Below the pieces are notes generated by a model. It had not been told where the DNA came from, ran no database searches, and saw only the letters and a program-made list of their open reading frames with translations. From Cacajao melanocephalus (Eukaryota > Chordata > Mammalia > Primates > Pitheciidae): a stretch of DNA of 64,000 bases. Location of the stretch: assembly GCA_963573385.1 (NCBI GenBank), contig CAUYLG010048160.1:1-64000 (forward strand), written 5' to 3'. How positions within the stretch are numbered: position 1 is the first letter of the stretch; the number at the start of each line of letters is the position of its first letter. Both the position numbers and the translations under genes were made by a program. Below are positions 1 through 14,745 of the stretch, piece after piece.

Positions 1-150
1 ATTCTAGCCTGGGCAATAGAACAAGAATCCCGTTCTCTCTCCCTCTTTCTCTTCCTCTTTCTTTCTCTCTTACATTCTTTTTTTTTTCTTTCTTTCACTC
101 TCACTTTCTTTCCTCTCTTTTTCTTTCTTTCAAAAAAAAAAAAGATAAAA
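1..150 (+). repeat. Alu 3' end and CT/A-rich low complexity
   Basis: Bases 1-33 match the Alu 3' end (TAGCCTGGGCAATAGAACAAG); the element is cut by the window edge. A (CT)n/(TTTC)n tract and an A-rich stretch follow. Confidence 0.8.
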
Positions 151-339
151 AAAAGAAAGAAGTGTAATTACAAATATGAGTCAGCACCTCAAAGTGAACA
201 GACCTACCTAACATATGAGTACACAATCAGCACATCTACACACAAAGGTATTATAGGGTTGTGTAAAGAGAATGGATTTTATATAATATGAACTTAAGTT
301 AGATCGCAAATGGTACACTATGAAACTTTCAACCACTCA

Positions 340-470
340 GTTTAATCGTCTGTAAAATATAAATGTTAATATTAACCACTTTTCAAAGATGTTGTGATAA
401 TTGAAATATTATATGTGAAGCTCCATGTACAATTCTTGACACATTGTTGTCATTTAATAAATGAAATGTA
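340..470 (+). repeat. MIR-like SINE fragment
   Basis: Text such as CAGTTTAATCGTCTGTAAAAT, then a GATGTTGTGATAATTGAA block and CTCCATGTACAATTC..., follows the MIR 'control box' layout in diverged form. Confidence 0.5.
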
Positions 471-534
471 ATATTAAGTTTTGTAAGTGAGTAATTTTAT
501 CTTCTATAAGAAACCTCTTAAAAATAAATCAAGG

Positions 535-976
<442 letters not shown>

Positions 977-1243
977 TTATTATGTACCTATTTTATGAAC
1001 ATGGTAAAAAACAGAAGTTAGTAGTCTTTCAAAGATGGTGTGGCTAATTCTCTTTCATTCAGTTCCTTTGCAGGGAAGCTGCAGTTGTTTTTTTATGACA
1101 TAGGAGTAGCACCTCTTGTCATCCATCAAGTCTGCTGAAGGCATAGCTAGCATTTCAAAGGCATTCCCTTTGAAAATGCAAAGCTTCAGTAGAGAGACTA
1201 CTGGGGATGAGGAGGCTATGTTTAAGGCAGCAAACTTAAATAT

Positions 1244-2340
1244 AGCCCAAGGAGGACTCCACAAATATTGCAAGAATGAATGAAACTTAATTAGGGGCTG
1301 AGGGAAAAGAAGGATGAATTGACTTAGGGTAGGAAGGAGACAAGAGTGAGGCTGGGTACCAGTAAAAGAGTCAAATGCACAACCGACTTTACCCAAGATA
1401 ACCACCCATTTCCAAGGCTTTATCTCATATCCTCATCAGTGCAATAGCCTCCTCTATGTAGCCCCATACTCTTTCTAACCACACCCTCACGAGATTCTAA
1501 AGAGCAATTCTAAATTTGCCATTTCCCTGCTTCCCTTCCTTTCAGGTCAAAGTCCAAACTCCACTATGTTTTTGTTTGGTTTAGTTGGTTGGTTTTGTTG
1601 TTGTTGTTGTTTTTGAGACGGAATCTCCCTCTGTCGTCTAGGCGGGAGTGCAGTGGCACGATCTCTACTCACTTTAACCTTCGTCTCCCAGATTCAAGCG
1701 ATTCTTCTGCCTCAGCCTCCCGAGTAACTGGGATTACAGGCGCACGCCACCATGTCCATCTAATTTTTGTATTTTTAGTAGAGACGAGGTTTTGCCATGT
1801 TGATCAGGCTGGTCTTGAACTCCTGACCTCGTGATCTGCCCGCCTCAGCCTTCCAAAGTGCTGGGATTGCAGGAGTGAGCCACTGTGCCCGGCCCACTGT
1901 GTTTTATAGAATTCTTTGTGACCCCATGTATCTTCCTAATACAATATGCAGCTATGCTCTGGCCATATAGAATCATATGCAAGTCTCTCTCTCTGGCCTC
2001 CTTGACTTTGCCTCCTTGAATGTTTTGTGCCTTTCTTCTCCAAAAAAACTTCTAAACATCCTTCAAGATTCAACTCGATTGTTCCCATCTCTGAGAAGTT
2101 CCTCATAATGTCCAGGCAGAGTTAGGCAGTACTTTGATTATGCCCTCCACAATTACTGCTCAACACAACTTTACTCTCACTCTAATTACACTGTATTTTT
2201 ATTATTTGTTAATTATTGGTTTATATGTCTGTATTCACTAGTGGCTCATGGCCTCCTTGAAGATAACTAAAATTTGTTTATGTTTCTATTCCAACTGTTA
2301 GCCCAAGGAGGACTCCACAAATATTGCAGGAATGAACGAA
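1244..2340 (+). repeat. 41-bp direct repeat, copies 1244-1284 and 2300-2340
   Basis: The two copies start AGCCCAAGGAGGACTCCACA and differ at 2 of 41 positions. They lie about 1.05 kb apart, either side of an Alu-interrupted L2-like segment. Confidence 0.85.
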
Positions 2341-2345
2341 TGTGA
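1500..2345 (+). repeat. L2-like LINE fragment, split by an Alu
   Basis: The diverged text CCTTCAAGATTCAACTC...GAGAAGTTCCTC...CTGTATTCACTAGTGGC... resembles the L2 3' region. The Alu at 1592-1894 interrupts it, with CCACTATGTTTT/CCACTGTGTTTT as a near-perfect target duplication. Confidence 0.55.
1592..1894 (-). repeat. Alu, full length
   Basis: Full-length minus-strand Alu from a (TTG)n-interrupted T-tract to GTGCCCGGCC. It interrupts the L2-like fragment. Confidence 0.95.
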
Positions 2346-2989
2346 AAGACCGTGACATATTAAGGACAACTGTGATGGCATTTGTGTACTAGAAAATCAT
2401 ATGCAGAACAACGACAGGCTGGACAGAGCTGGGTTGAAAATTGGACCCCAGACTTAGTAGGGATATAATCTTAGGAGATTTACTTAACCCTTTTAACCTC
2501 ACATTTCTTATTTAGAAAATATTTTTAAAACTTTACTGCATCTATCATTTCTCTACATTGAGTAAATTCCTAAATGAAAAGCTGACCAAGTGATTTCCTG
2601 ACTTTAATGGCATCCAACTGCCCTGAAGATCAAGTAGTCTCACTCAGAAGCATTACAAGACCTGCTAATGATCTGGCCCCTGCTAACCAGCACAGCCTCA
2701 AATTTAATTTTCCTTCTTTTCACATGACATTTTTTCCCCCAATCCCTGAGGTGGCCTCAAGTCCTTTGAAAGACCAGACAACTGGACAGCTACTACCGAG
2801 TAATTCCAGTGGTACCTGCGATGAAATCTACTCATGAACACGGTTTGAGATGTTGCCTTCTCTGACCCCTCAAGTCTGGGTTAGGTGTCATTGATACATA
2901 CTCTGATGGCACCCTATACTTCCTCCATCATAGGGCATTTGCATGAGTCAGGCTTTTCCAGAGAAACAGAATCAATAGGATGTATATAC

Positions 2990-3585
<596 letters not shown>

Positions 3586-4810
3586 TTAAGGAATTGGCTT
3601 ACCTAATAATAAAGGAGGGCAAGTCCAAACTCTGCAGGGTAGGTGGACAGGCTGCACATCCGGGGAAGGCCTTGTGTTGTTGCAGCTCAAGTCCAAAGGC
3701 TATCCACTGGCAGAATTTGTCTTGTTGGGAGTGAGGGGAGGGGTTTGGGGGTGGTCTATCTTTCGTTCTGTTCAGGTCTTGATTTCATGAGGCTCACTTA
3801 TATTACAGAGGGCAACCTGCTTTACTCAAAATCCACAGATTTGAATGTCAATCTCATCCAAAAATACTCTCATAGAGACATCTAGAAAAATATTTGACCA
3901 AATATCTGGGTACCAGATACCAGCCAAGTTGATACCTAAAAGTAACCATCACAGCATATCACACTCCATTTGTATTGCCTATGTACTTGCCTAAGCTGTT
4001 CTCTAGATTGCAGTTCTCTGAGAGCAGGCTCTGTGTCTATTTTACATTATATACACTATACTTTGTGCAGTGCCAGGAACATAGAAACACTAGATAAATA
4101 TATATTAAATACATTTATGGTTAGATTTTAAGAAAATAAGTCATCTTGTGGAGAGTGGGTTACAGAATAAAAATGGCAGCAGATCATAGATTTAAGAAGC
4201 TATTCTAATAATCCAGAACAGAAATGATAAGGTCCTGTGGCCATGTTTCATCCTGGCCGAACACAAAACTGGAGTCACCACAGCAGGGGAGTATCCACAG
4301 GTGAGTGCCCAAAACCATCCTGAGATGGGTCTGGTTGGAATTCTAAAGCAAGAAGCACAAGATGCCAAGGTGATCAGTCCAATGCATTTATTAGGGGAAC
4401 TTAGAAACAGAAGGGATTGCAAGGTGTCCTCATGGGGACAGGGAGATAAGGGGTGTTCTCCTGAGATATGTCTGCAAATGAGGGATTGGGCTACAGAGTT
4501 TAGGAGAGAGTTTAAGGAATTTGGCTCAGGGCTGGAGCTAGTTTTTTTCAGTGTTTTGGGCAACAACTTAGATATCTTTCTCACTGCCTGCAAATGTTCA
4601 AGGCCCCAGCTTGGGTTTAAGCCTACAGGGGAATACATGCAGCTGTCCAGGTCACTTTATATTTCTCAGTCATGACAGAAAAGGAAGTGAAGGACTGTGC
4701 ATCATAATAGCAGAGAAGAAAGAACAGAATTAGAAGGTGACAGATTAGATGTAAAAAGTGAGCAAAAGTCTAGATGTTAAGTTTGGCGCTTAGGTAAATA
4801 GATGGTGGTT

Positions 4811-5362
4811 TATATGATTTGTATATTGTTTGTTCATCTCCCACCAAATCTCATGTTGAAATTTGATCCTCAGGCTGGGCGCAGTGGCTCACCCCTGTAA
4901 TCCTAGCATTTTGGGAGGCCAAGGCAGGTAGATTGCCTGAGCTCAGGAGTTCAAGACCAGCCTGGGCAACACGGTAAAACCCCGTTTCTACTAAAATACA
5001 AAAAATTAGCTGGGCATAGTGGCGTGTGCCTGTAGTCAAGCTACTCAATAGACTGAGGCAGGAGAATTGCCAGAACCCAGAAGTGGAGGTTGCAGTGAGC
5101 AGAGATCACGCCACTGTACTCCAGACTGGGCGACAGAGCAAGACTCCTTCTCTTAAAAAAAAAGAAAGAAAAGAAAAGAAATTTGATCTCCAGTGTGACA
5201 GAGATACGTGATGAGGCCTAGTGGGAGGTATTTGGATTATGGGAATGGATCCCTTATGAATCACTTGGTGCCATTCTAGTGTCAGTGAGTGAGTTCTAGC
5301 TTTCACAAGACTAGATTGGTTCTCTGGGAAATGGATTAGTTCCTAGGTTATTATAAAACCAA
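4811..5362 (+). mobile_element. MaLR (MST/MLT1-type) LTR, split by an Alu
   Basis: The text CACCAAATCTCATGTTGAAAT, GGCCTAGTGGGAGGTATTTGG and GAATGGATCCCTTATGAATC follows MST-type LTRs. The Alu at 4869-5177 interrupts it, and another begins at its right end. Confidence 0.75.
4869..5177 (+). repeat. Alu, full length
   Basis: Flanked by perfect 11-bp target duplications GAAATTTGATC (4858-4868 and 5178-5188). The tail is (GAAAA)n-like. Confidence 0.95.
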
Positions 5363-5365
5363 GAT

Positions 5366-5664
5366 GGGCCAGGCAGGGTGGTTTATGTCTATAATGCCAA
5401 CACGTTGGGAGGCCAAGGCAGGTGAATCATCTGAGGTCAGGAGTTGGAGGCCATCCTGGCCAACATGGCGAAATCCCATCTCTACTAAAATTAAAAAATT
5501 AGCCGAACTGGTAACAGTTGCCTATAATTCCAGCTACTCAGGAGGCTGAGGCAGGAGAATGGCTTGAACCCAGGAGATGGAGGTTGCAGGGAGCTGAGAT
5601 CACATCACTGCACTCCAGCCTGGGTGACAGAGTGAGACTCCATCTCAGGAGAAAAAAAAAAAAA
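5366..5664 (+). repeat. Alu, full length
   Basis: Diverged full-length copy starting GGGCCAGGCAGGGTGG with a pure A12-type tail. Confidence 0.93.
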
Positions 5665-5770
5665 CTAGGCAGAGGTGAGCGGATCACTTGAGCTCAGGAG
5701 TTCAAGACCAGCATGGGCAACATGGTGAAATCTTGTCTCTACAAAAAATGTTTTAAAAATTAGCCAGGAG

Positions 5771-6103
5771 CTGGGCACGGTGGTGCATGCCTGTAGTCCC
5801 AGCTACTCGGGAGGCTGAGGCTGGAGGATCTCTTGAGTCCAGGAGCTCTGAGCTGTAGTGGGTTATGCCGATTGGGTGTCTGCACTAAGTTCGGCATCAA
5901 TATGGTGACCTCCCAGGAGCGAGGGACTACCAGGTTGCCTAAGGAGGGGTGAACTGGCCCAGGTCGGAAACGGAGAAGGTCAAAACTCCCGTGCTGATCT
6001 GTAGTGGGATGGCACCTGTGAATAGCCACTGCACTCCAGCCTGGGCAACATAGTGAGACCCTGTCTCTTGTGAAAAAAGAAAGAAAACAACAAACAACAA
6101 CAA
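5771..6103 (+). pseudogene. RN7SL pseudogene: 7SL RNA (SRP RNA) retropseudogene
   Basis: The central S-domain text (TGCACTAAGTTCGGCATCAA, ATATGGTGACCTCCCAGGAG, TGAACTGGCCCAGGTCGGAA) is diagnostic of 7SL rather than Alu. The copy is essentially full length with an A-rich tail and perfect 16-bp target duplications AAAAATTAGCCAGGAG (5755-5770, 6104-6119). Multiple substitutions and no upstream pol III enhancer context make function unlikely. Confidence 0.95.
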
Positions 6104-6119
6104 AAAAATTAGCCAGGAG

Positions 6120-6404
6120 AGCCTGGGCACGGTGGCTCATGCCTGTAATTCACGCACTTTGGGAGGTCAAAATGGGTGAATTACCTGAGGTAAAGAGTTT
6201 GAGACAAGCCTGGCCAATATGGTGAAACCCCTTTTCTACTGAGAAATCAAAAAAAAAAATTAGCCAGGTATGGTGGCAGGCACCTGTAATCCCACCTACT
6301 TGGGAGGCTGAGGCAGGAGAATCACTTGAGCCTGGGAAGCAGAGGTTGCAGTGAGGTCACACCATTGCACTCTAGCCTGGGCAACAAGAGTGAACTCTAT
6401 GTAA
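6120..6404 (+). repeat. Alu, inserted directly after the 7SL duplication
   Basis: Full-length copy beginning AGCCTGGGCACGGTGG immediately after the right target copy of the 7SL pseudogene. Its tail runs into AAAATTAGCCAGA of the host Alu, a second use of the same target. Confidence 0.9.
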
Positions 6405-6580
6405 AAAAAAAAAAAAAATTAGCCAGATGTGGTGGCATACAGCTGTAGTCCCAGACACTTGAAAGGCTGAGGTGGGAGGATGGCTTGAGCCCAGGAGGTG
6501 AAGGTCGCAATGAGCCTGAGATCATGCCACTACACTCCAGCCTGGCCAACAGAACCAGACACTGTCTCAAATAAATAAAT

Positions 6581-6760
6581 AAAACAAAATTAGCTGGGTG
6601 TGGTGGTGTGTGCCTACAGTTCCAGCTACTTGCAAGGCTGAGGTAGGAGGATTGCTTCAGCCCAGGAGGTTGGAGGCTGCGGTGAGCTGAGATTGCACCA
6701 CTGTACTCCAGCCCAGTGACAGTGAGACCCTGACTCAATCAATCAGTTGATCAATAAATC
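6581..6760 (+). repeat. Alu right-arm unit with (TCAA)n tail
   Basis: It starts at ACAAAATTAGCTGGGTGTGG, without a left arm, and ends CTGACTCAATCAATCAG. Confidence 0.85.
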
Positions 6761-6910
6761 AATTAATGGTGTTGGGAAAACCAGATATCTACATACAGAA
6801 TGAAATTAGACCCTTATCTCATATTATATTAAAAAATAAACTCAAAATGAATTAAGAACTTAAACATAAGACCTGAAATGATAAAACTACTAGAAGAAAA
6901 CACACACTTG

Positions 6911-7110
6911 GCCAGGCATGGTGGTGCGCACCTGTAATCCCAGCTACTCTGGAGGCTAAGGCAGGAAGTTTGCTTGAACCCAGGAGGTGGTGGTTGCAAT
7001 CAGCCAAGATTGGCCACTGCACTCCAGCTTGGGAAACAGAGTGAGATTTCATCTCAAAAAAAAGAAAAAAGAAAGGAAGGAAGGAAGGAAAGAAAAGAAA
7101 AGAAAGGAAA
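6911..7110 (+). repeat. Alu with internal deletion and (GGAA)n tail
   Basis: The first 15 nt of an Alu join directly to the right arm (GGTGCGCACCTGTAATCCC), deleting most of the left arm. The tail is a (GAAAG/GGAA)n tract, 7057-7110. Confidence 0.9.
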
Positions 7111-7135
7111 CATACAGGACAAGCTCTTTGACGTT

Positions 7136-7536
7136 CAATATAGTTTGGATGTTCGTCCCCTCCAAACCTCATGTTGAAATATAATCTCCAATGTTGGAGT
7201 GGGACCTGGAATATGGGGGTAGATCCCTCATGAATGGCTTAGCACCGTACCCTTGCTGATGTGTGAGTTATTGGTCTGAGTTCATGGGAGATCTGGTTGT
7301 TTAGAAGAGCGTTGCACCACCCGGTCTCTCTCCTGCTCCCTTTCTCACCATGTAACATGCTTCTCCCTTTTATCTTCCACCACAATTGTAAGCTTCCCAA
7401 GGCTCTCACCGGAAGCAGATGCCAGCACCATGCTTCCTTAGAGCCTGCAGAACCATGAGCCAAAATAAACATCTTTTCTTTATTAATTACCCAGCCTCAG
7501 GTATTTCTTTATAGCAACACAAGAACGGGCTAACAC
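7136..7536 (+). mobile_element. MaLR (MST-type) solo LTR
   Basis: TATAGTTTGGATGTTCGTCC to GAACGGGCTAACACA is the MST LTR frame, flanked by ACGTT/ACATT in the L1 host, consistent with a 5-bp target duplication. Confidence 0.85.
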
Positions 7537-8290
7537 AACATTGGTCTGTGCAATTATTTTCTTGGATATGACTCCAAAACACAGATAACAAAAGCAAAAA
7601 TAGACAAATGAGATTGCATCAAACTAAAAAGCTTTTGCACAGAAATGGAAATAACTGAGTGAAGAAACAGCCTACAGAATGAGAGAATATATTTGCAAAC
7701 CATGTATCTGATAAGGTGTTATTTTTTGAAATCTGTAAAGAACTCAAACAACACCATCGTAAGAAAACAATCTAACTAAAAAATGGCAAAGATATTTCAT
7801 ATAAATTGACTTTCTTAGAAGATGACATGCAAATGGCCAACAGGTATGTGAAACAATGCTCAACATCATTAATGATCAGGAAAATGCAAATTGAAACAAC
7901 AATGAGATATCACCTAACACCTGTTGTAATGGCTATCATCAAAAAGACAGAAGATACAAGTGGCAAGGATGTGAAGAAAACAAAACCCTAGTACGCTGTT
8001 GGTAGGAATACAAATTAGTACAGCCATTATGGAAAATAGTATGGAGTTTTTTCAAAAAGTTAAAAATAGAGCTACCATATAATCCAGCAATTCCACTTCT
8101 GAGTATACATCCAAAGGATGTGAAATCTGTATGTCAAAGAGATATCTGCACTCTCATGTTCATGCAGCATCATTCACAATAGCTAGGACGTGAAGCCAAC
8201 CTAAGTGTCCATCCGCAGATGAATGATTAAAGAAAACATGGTATATGTACACAGTGTAATCGTATTCAGCCTTTCAAAAGAAGGAAATCT

Positions 8291-8879
<589 letters not shown>

Positions 8880-8884
8880 CATAA

Positions 8885-9225
<341 letters not shown>

Positions 9226-9696
9226 ATCATTAGCTCTTACTGATGACTTGGTTGCATCTTTGAAGCAAGGCCCATGGTTAAAGTTCATGTCATTTCTTCT
9301 AGCCCCTGTTCCATCCTGACAGCTAGGTGTTAAGAGTGGACCCAAGCCAATTTGGCCATTTACAATTACTGAGTTCTTTTTTGCCATAAGTAGCCACACA
9401 TACTTAGGGATATGGGAGGGATATAAGGATCTTAGCCACAGCTTTGCTAATGGGTTATAAAGAGAGCAAATCTCAGACTAAATTCTGCTACATATGCAGA
9501 CATTTGTTAAAAAACTGGCATGAAACAGAGAAACAAAAATTACAAACTTGTTTTGTAAGCTCAGTGAAGGCCCAACTTCATCCTTCAAATGTGTTAATCA
9601 GAACTTGCATGAAAAGTTCATAGTAACCAACACAACAGAGATGAATTCAGTTACTTTATAGATGACAGGCAATAGGAATTCTCCAAATTAGTGGCT
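9226..9696. other. Unique or unassigned sequence
   Basis: No gene, RNA motif or repeat family recognised. Confidence 0.5.
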
Positions 9697-10020
9697 GATA
9701 TGGTTTGGATTTGTGTCCTTGCCCAAATCTCACGTTGATTTGTAATCCCCAGTGCTGGAGGACGGACTTGGTGGGAGATGATTGGATCATGGGGATTTTC
9801 CCCTTATTTTCTCCTCATACTGAATGAGTTCTCTTGAGATCTGGTTGTTTAAATGTGTATAGCACCTCCCCCTTTGCCCTCTTCCTCCTTCTCCAGCCAT
9901 ATAAGACGTGCCTGCTTTCCCTTCTCTTTCTGCCATGATTGTAAGTTTCCCGACGTCCCCCGCCATGCTTCCTATACAGCCTGCAGAACTGTGAGTCAAT
10001 TAAATGTCTTTTCTTTATGT
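9697..10020 (+). mobile_element. MaLR (MST-type) LTR, 3' truncated
   Basis: TGATATGGTTTGGATTTGTG through AACTGTGAGTCAATTAAATG is a clear MST-type LTR; it stops before the usual CCCAGTCTCGGG block. Confidence 0.88.
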
Positions 10021-11004
10021 GGGGTTGGGTGAGAAAATTAACTTATGGCTTAAAACATTTTATAATTTTATTTAATTGAATGGAATTAAATTACCTAGTC
10101 TAGGAAGTTGTGTATAGCAAAGTGAGAATGGACTCCTATAGAGGCTGAATACAAATTTTATCAGAATAAAACTTCATACCACTCCAAAGATTACCCTTTT
10201 AATGCAAAGGTGAGGATTGGCTCTGTATTTCTGCATATTGACACAACTTTCTATATATCTACACATACACCTTGAACACCACTAATTTCATCAACAAAAC
10301 CTATTTCTAGTATCCCAAATGTAATTACAAAATTCTATTGTTGATCAGAGCCAAACTGGATGTTGTAGTCACCTTTGGCATGTGGCCTTTTTATTAAATG
10401 TTTAGCTAATAATTGCTGAAACACATATTCCTAGTTAGAGCACAGACCCATCTTAAGGTATAGATTTAAACAAACACACTGATATCACATTGTTTATGCC
10501 AGAAACTAGCCCTTGGAAAAAAAACTACAGGCAACTTACAATGAGTCATCAGCAAAGCCCCAGTTCATTTGTTTGCCTGCGTGACTTGCATTGCACTGTT
10601 CCCACAATGACACCAGGAGGCATTTTGTAAATAATAAAACAAGACTTTTATTTCCTTGTTGTGCTTGGTGTACTTGTTTCTGAAAGTGACAGTGTGAGAA
10701 AATCCTAACCAGGCAGGTAAGAGAGAAGTGAGGGGGAATCCTAACCAGTGGTGACGGCAAAAAAGGTGATAATCTCAGAGATGGATTGGAGTCCCCAAGG
10801 GAGAAGTCAGTTTCTCAACTTGGTCCAGGCATTGGTATGTCCAGGATTAGACGTCCTAACAAGTATACTCTCTGGTAATAGGCATCATTATCCTCACTCA
10901 TCTTTCAGTCCCTATTCATAGGAAAATCAAGACTTTACAATGAACACGGAGTACCATAGTTCACACGAATAAAACTATGCTAAAAAAAAAAATACGAAAG
11001 AAGA
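10021..11004. other. Unassigned AT-rich sequence
   Basis: I see no coding potential and no repeat family I can name. Short minus-strand ORFs here lack motifs. Confidence 0.5.
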
Positions 11005-11338
<334 letters not shown>

Positions 11339-11994
11339 GAAGGAGAAATAAGCAATTATTTTTAGTGAACCCTGCAGGAGCTCTTTTTAAAACAAAACTA
11401 TCTTGCTAACAAAGCCATACAAATTTTTATCTTATTAATAAAGAAAGTCTGCTTCTGGTAACTTCTGTACCTTGAAGAGGAAACGGGATGGAGGGGGTAG
11501 TTAACTGATGCCAATTTAGAATTTTATTTCATGGAATGGAATTAATTCCTACAAATTTTTATTGATTCTGCTCATGAAGCCATTTACACTTCTAATCAGG
11601 AATTGGAGAAATAGCATACTTTTGGCTGTTTAGTGTCAAGGTCCTTTGAAATTACATTTTGCAGGCAATTTTTCAGAAGAACTAGTCAATATATTTGCCT
11701 TAAAAATATATGTATATGGCTTCAACAAAAATTCATGTGTGACTTTAATAGTATCATTAATTTTCCATCAGTGATGTGATCTATCGATTTTTCCATTATA
11801 AATATTTGTGCTTACCATGCTCTAAAATTTATTTTTTCAAATAATGTTTCATTACATAAAGATGACATTTATTTTTTACAGCCTAGAAATGTGAAGCTGA
11901 TTTTGTTTTTTACTAAATCATTACCTAAAACCACTGGGAAGAAAGTGATTTGGGGATGGTTTAGCAGTGTTTTTGCTATTTAAAAACTTCTATT
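11339..11994. other. Unassigned AT-rich sequence
   Basis: AT-rich, with no feature recognised on either strand. Confidence 0.5.
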
Positions 11995-12597
<603 letters not shown>

Positions 12598-12607
12598 TCT
12601 CAATTTT

Positions 12608-13500
12608 GAAAGCAACAACAACAACAACAGAAACCTTATATTTCATCAAAGTGGCATGGTTTTATCAGAGAAAATGTGGAAATACAGAAAGGATAAAGAA
12701 GTTATACTACTTGGAACTAGCAATGAGCACCAAATCTGAGTAGATTAAGCAGAAGGGAGCTTACAGGAAGGATATTAGAAGACATAGAACCAGGATCTGC
12801 TGGGGACCCAGGGTGAGAATGAACTGACGCCAGTGTTGTGCGGGAATGGCTGGCTACAAGAACCACAGCAGCAGAAACTACATCATCAGAAAAACCTTGT
12901 CAGCAGTGCAGTCAAGATTGCTTGCAGTAAATATTTTTGATCATACTCATAGCTTGGGACATTAGATCGAGATTCAAAATACCAGGAAAATACTTAATTA
13001 TGCAAATCATAGGTCATGTGTTCATACACTGGCTGTACCAGAGAGAGGAAATGGTGACTCTGGCCCCTTCAGCTTTTGTTGTGGCACTGCTCACACCAAG
13101 ACTACCTACAATGGGTATTCTCCACTGGGAAGATGGGCATACTGACGAGAAAGCTGGGATAGGATTGGATACCAGAAATTGTTCAATTCTCACCCAAAAA
13201 AGACAAAATCCCCTGGAAAGATGTTAAAAATTGGTGTACCTAAGCTTACCACTCAAAGAAAACTTAATATTTTGGTATCTTTCCTTTTAGGACTTTTCTA
13301 TGAATTTTTCTTCCACATACATAGCTTAGATCATGGAATCTAGATACAACTTTTAAAAATCCTGCTTCCTTCAAACACCAATGTAGCGTAAGTATTTATT
13401 TTTCATGGAATTAAAATGTTTATAGTTATTGTTAATGGTCAAATAATTATCCATGACACATGTCATAGTGAACTTAAGACATTTACCTAACATTTACCTA
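12608..13500. other. Unassigned sequence
   Basis: Contains a short (CAA)n. An ORF at 12937-13227 (96 codons) has no recognisable motif and no splice or promoter context. Confidence 0.45.
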
Positions 13501-13531
13501 CCGTTGGAAATTTGGATTGTTTCCTTCTTTT

Positions 13532-13806
13532 TTTTTTGAGACAGTCTTACTCTGTCGTCTAGGATGGAGTGCAGTGGCGTGATCTCGGCTCACTGCAATC
13601 TCCACCTCCCCGAAGAATTGCCTCAGCCTCCTGAGTAGTTGAGATTACAAGCACCTGCCACCATGCCTGGCTGATTTTTGTGTTTTTAGCAGAGATGGGG
13701 TTTCACCATTTTGGCCAGGCTAGTCCTGAACTCCTAACCTCAAGTGATTCACCCACCTTGGCCTCCCAAAGTGCTAGGATTACAGGCGCGAGCCACAGAG
13801 CCTGGC
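13532..13806 (-). repeat. Alu
   Basis: T10 tract to GAGCCACAGAGCCTGGC, flanked by imperfect GGAAATTTGGATTGTTTC/GGAATTTAGATTGTTTC duplications. Confidence 0.93.
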
Positions 13807-13925
13807 TGGGAATTTAGATTGTTTCTAAGGAAAAATACCTGTGTAATTATTGGCACAGGAATTGCAGATCAATTTTTTCAATTGACTATTCATTGTCTAA
13901 TGAACCAGATTCAGGCCCAGCTTCA

Positions 13926-14275
13926 CGGTTGTGCGCCTCAGTTCAGGCTGCCATGACAAACATACTACAGACTTGGTGGGTTAAACAGCAAACATATCTC
14001 ACAGTGACGGAAGCTGGAGTCCAACATCAGGGTGGCTGCAGACTTTGTCTGGTGAGGGCCTGCTTCCTGGTTGGCAGACGGTGGTCTTCTCACTGTGTCC
14101 TCACAGGGCAGAGAGAAATCACCTCTCTCATGTTTCTTCTTATAAGGGCACTAATTCCATTCATGAAGGCTCCACCCTCATGACCTAATTACCTCCCAAA
14201 AACCCACCTCTTAATACCATCACCTCGGGGATTAGGATTAGGATTTCAACATCTTAATTTTGGGGTAACAAAAAC
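13926..14275 (-). mobile_element. MLT1-like MaLR LTR
   Basis: CATACTACAGACTTGGTGGG, GTGAGGGCCTGCTTCCTGG, CTTATAAGGGCACTAATTCC and CATGACCTAATTACCTCCC follow the reverse complement of MLT1-type LTRs. Confidence 0.75.
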
Positions 14276-14284
14276 ATTGTTTAT

Positions 14285-14745
14285 AACAGCATGCAACCAA
14301 AGCGGTTGCACAGGGCCTGGGATCAGAAGGGTGCCATACTTGGGGCTTGTTAAATTAAATTTAGCCTAAAGCTGCCTCTTTACGTATTTGAAAGGTTTCT
14401 CCCTACCACAGTGGACTGTAACCTAACTGGATGTATAAGCAGACTGTAACATATTCTTCTCCCAATCACTGAGTTTCGGCCAATCAAAGGTGGCCAACTG
14501 TTCAAACTGGGTTCGCATAAGGCAAATGCCAAGCTGTAACCAGTCTGGCTATTTCTGTTCCTGTCTTCCATTATCTGTATATCACTTCTTTTTCTGTTCA
14601 CAAATCTTTGACTATGCAGTAGCACTGGAGTCTCTTTAAATCTGCTGTGATTCTGGAGGCTGCCTGAATCATGAATCATTCTTTGCTCAGTTAAGCTTTG
14701 ACAAATTAAATTTGCCTAAGGTTTTTCTTTTAACAGTTGGTGCCA
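14285..14745 (+). mobile_element. LTR8-like endogenous retrovirus LTR
   Basis: Blocks such as GTGGCCAACTGTTCAAACTG, GGCTATTTCTGTTCCTG and CTTTGCTCAGTTAAGC fit an LTR8-type (HUERS-P1-associated) LTR. It ends TTTTCTTTTAACA and is followed by TTGGTGCCAGAAGTGGG, which looks like a primer-binding site. The family name is from memory. Confidence 0.65.

Larger units (their letters stand above)
5665..6580 (+). repeat. Old Alu split by a 7SL pseudogene and a younger Alu
   Basis: The left-arm remnant (5665-5770) ends in AAAAATTAGCCAGGAG. The right arm resumes at about 6405 with AAAATTAGCCAGATGTGGTG and ends in (AAAT)n. The A-rich linker took two insertions. A further Alu right-arm unit (6581-6760) follows. 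Confidence 0.85.
6766..8290 (+). mobile_element. L1 ORF2-region fragment, interrupted by an Alu and an LTR
   Basis: The segments 6766-6910, 7111-7135 and 7537-8290 read as L1 ORF2 toward its 3' end (for example GAAGAAACAGCCTACAGAATG and ATGGCCAACAGGTATGTGAAA). The reading frame is broken by stops, so this is a dead copy. An Alu (6911-7110) and a MaLR LTR (7136-7536) interrupt it. Confidence 0.9.

Noticed and set aside
4192..4675. Overlapping open frames of 148 (minus) and 124 (plus) codons
   Set aside because: No motif, no splice or promoter context, and mutual overlap; no evidence for a gene.
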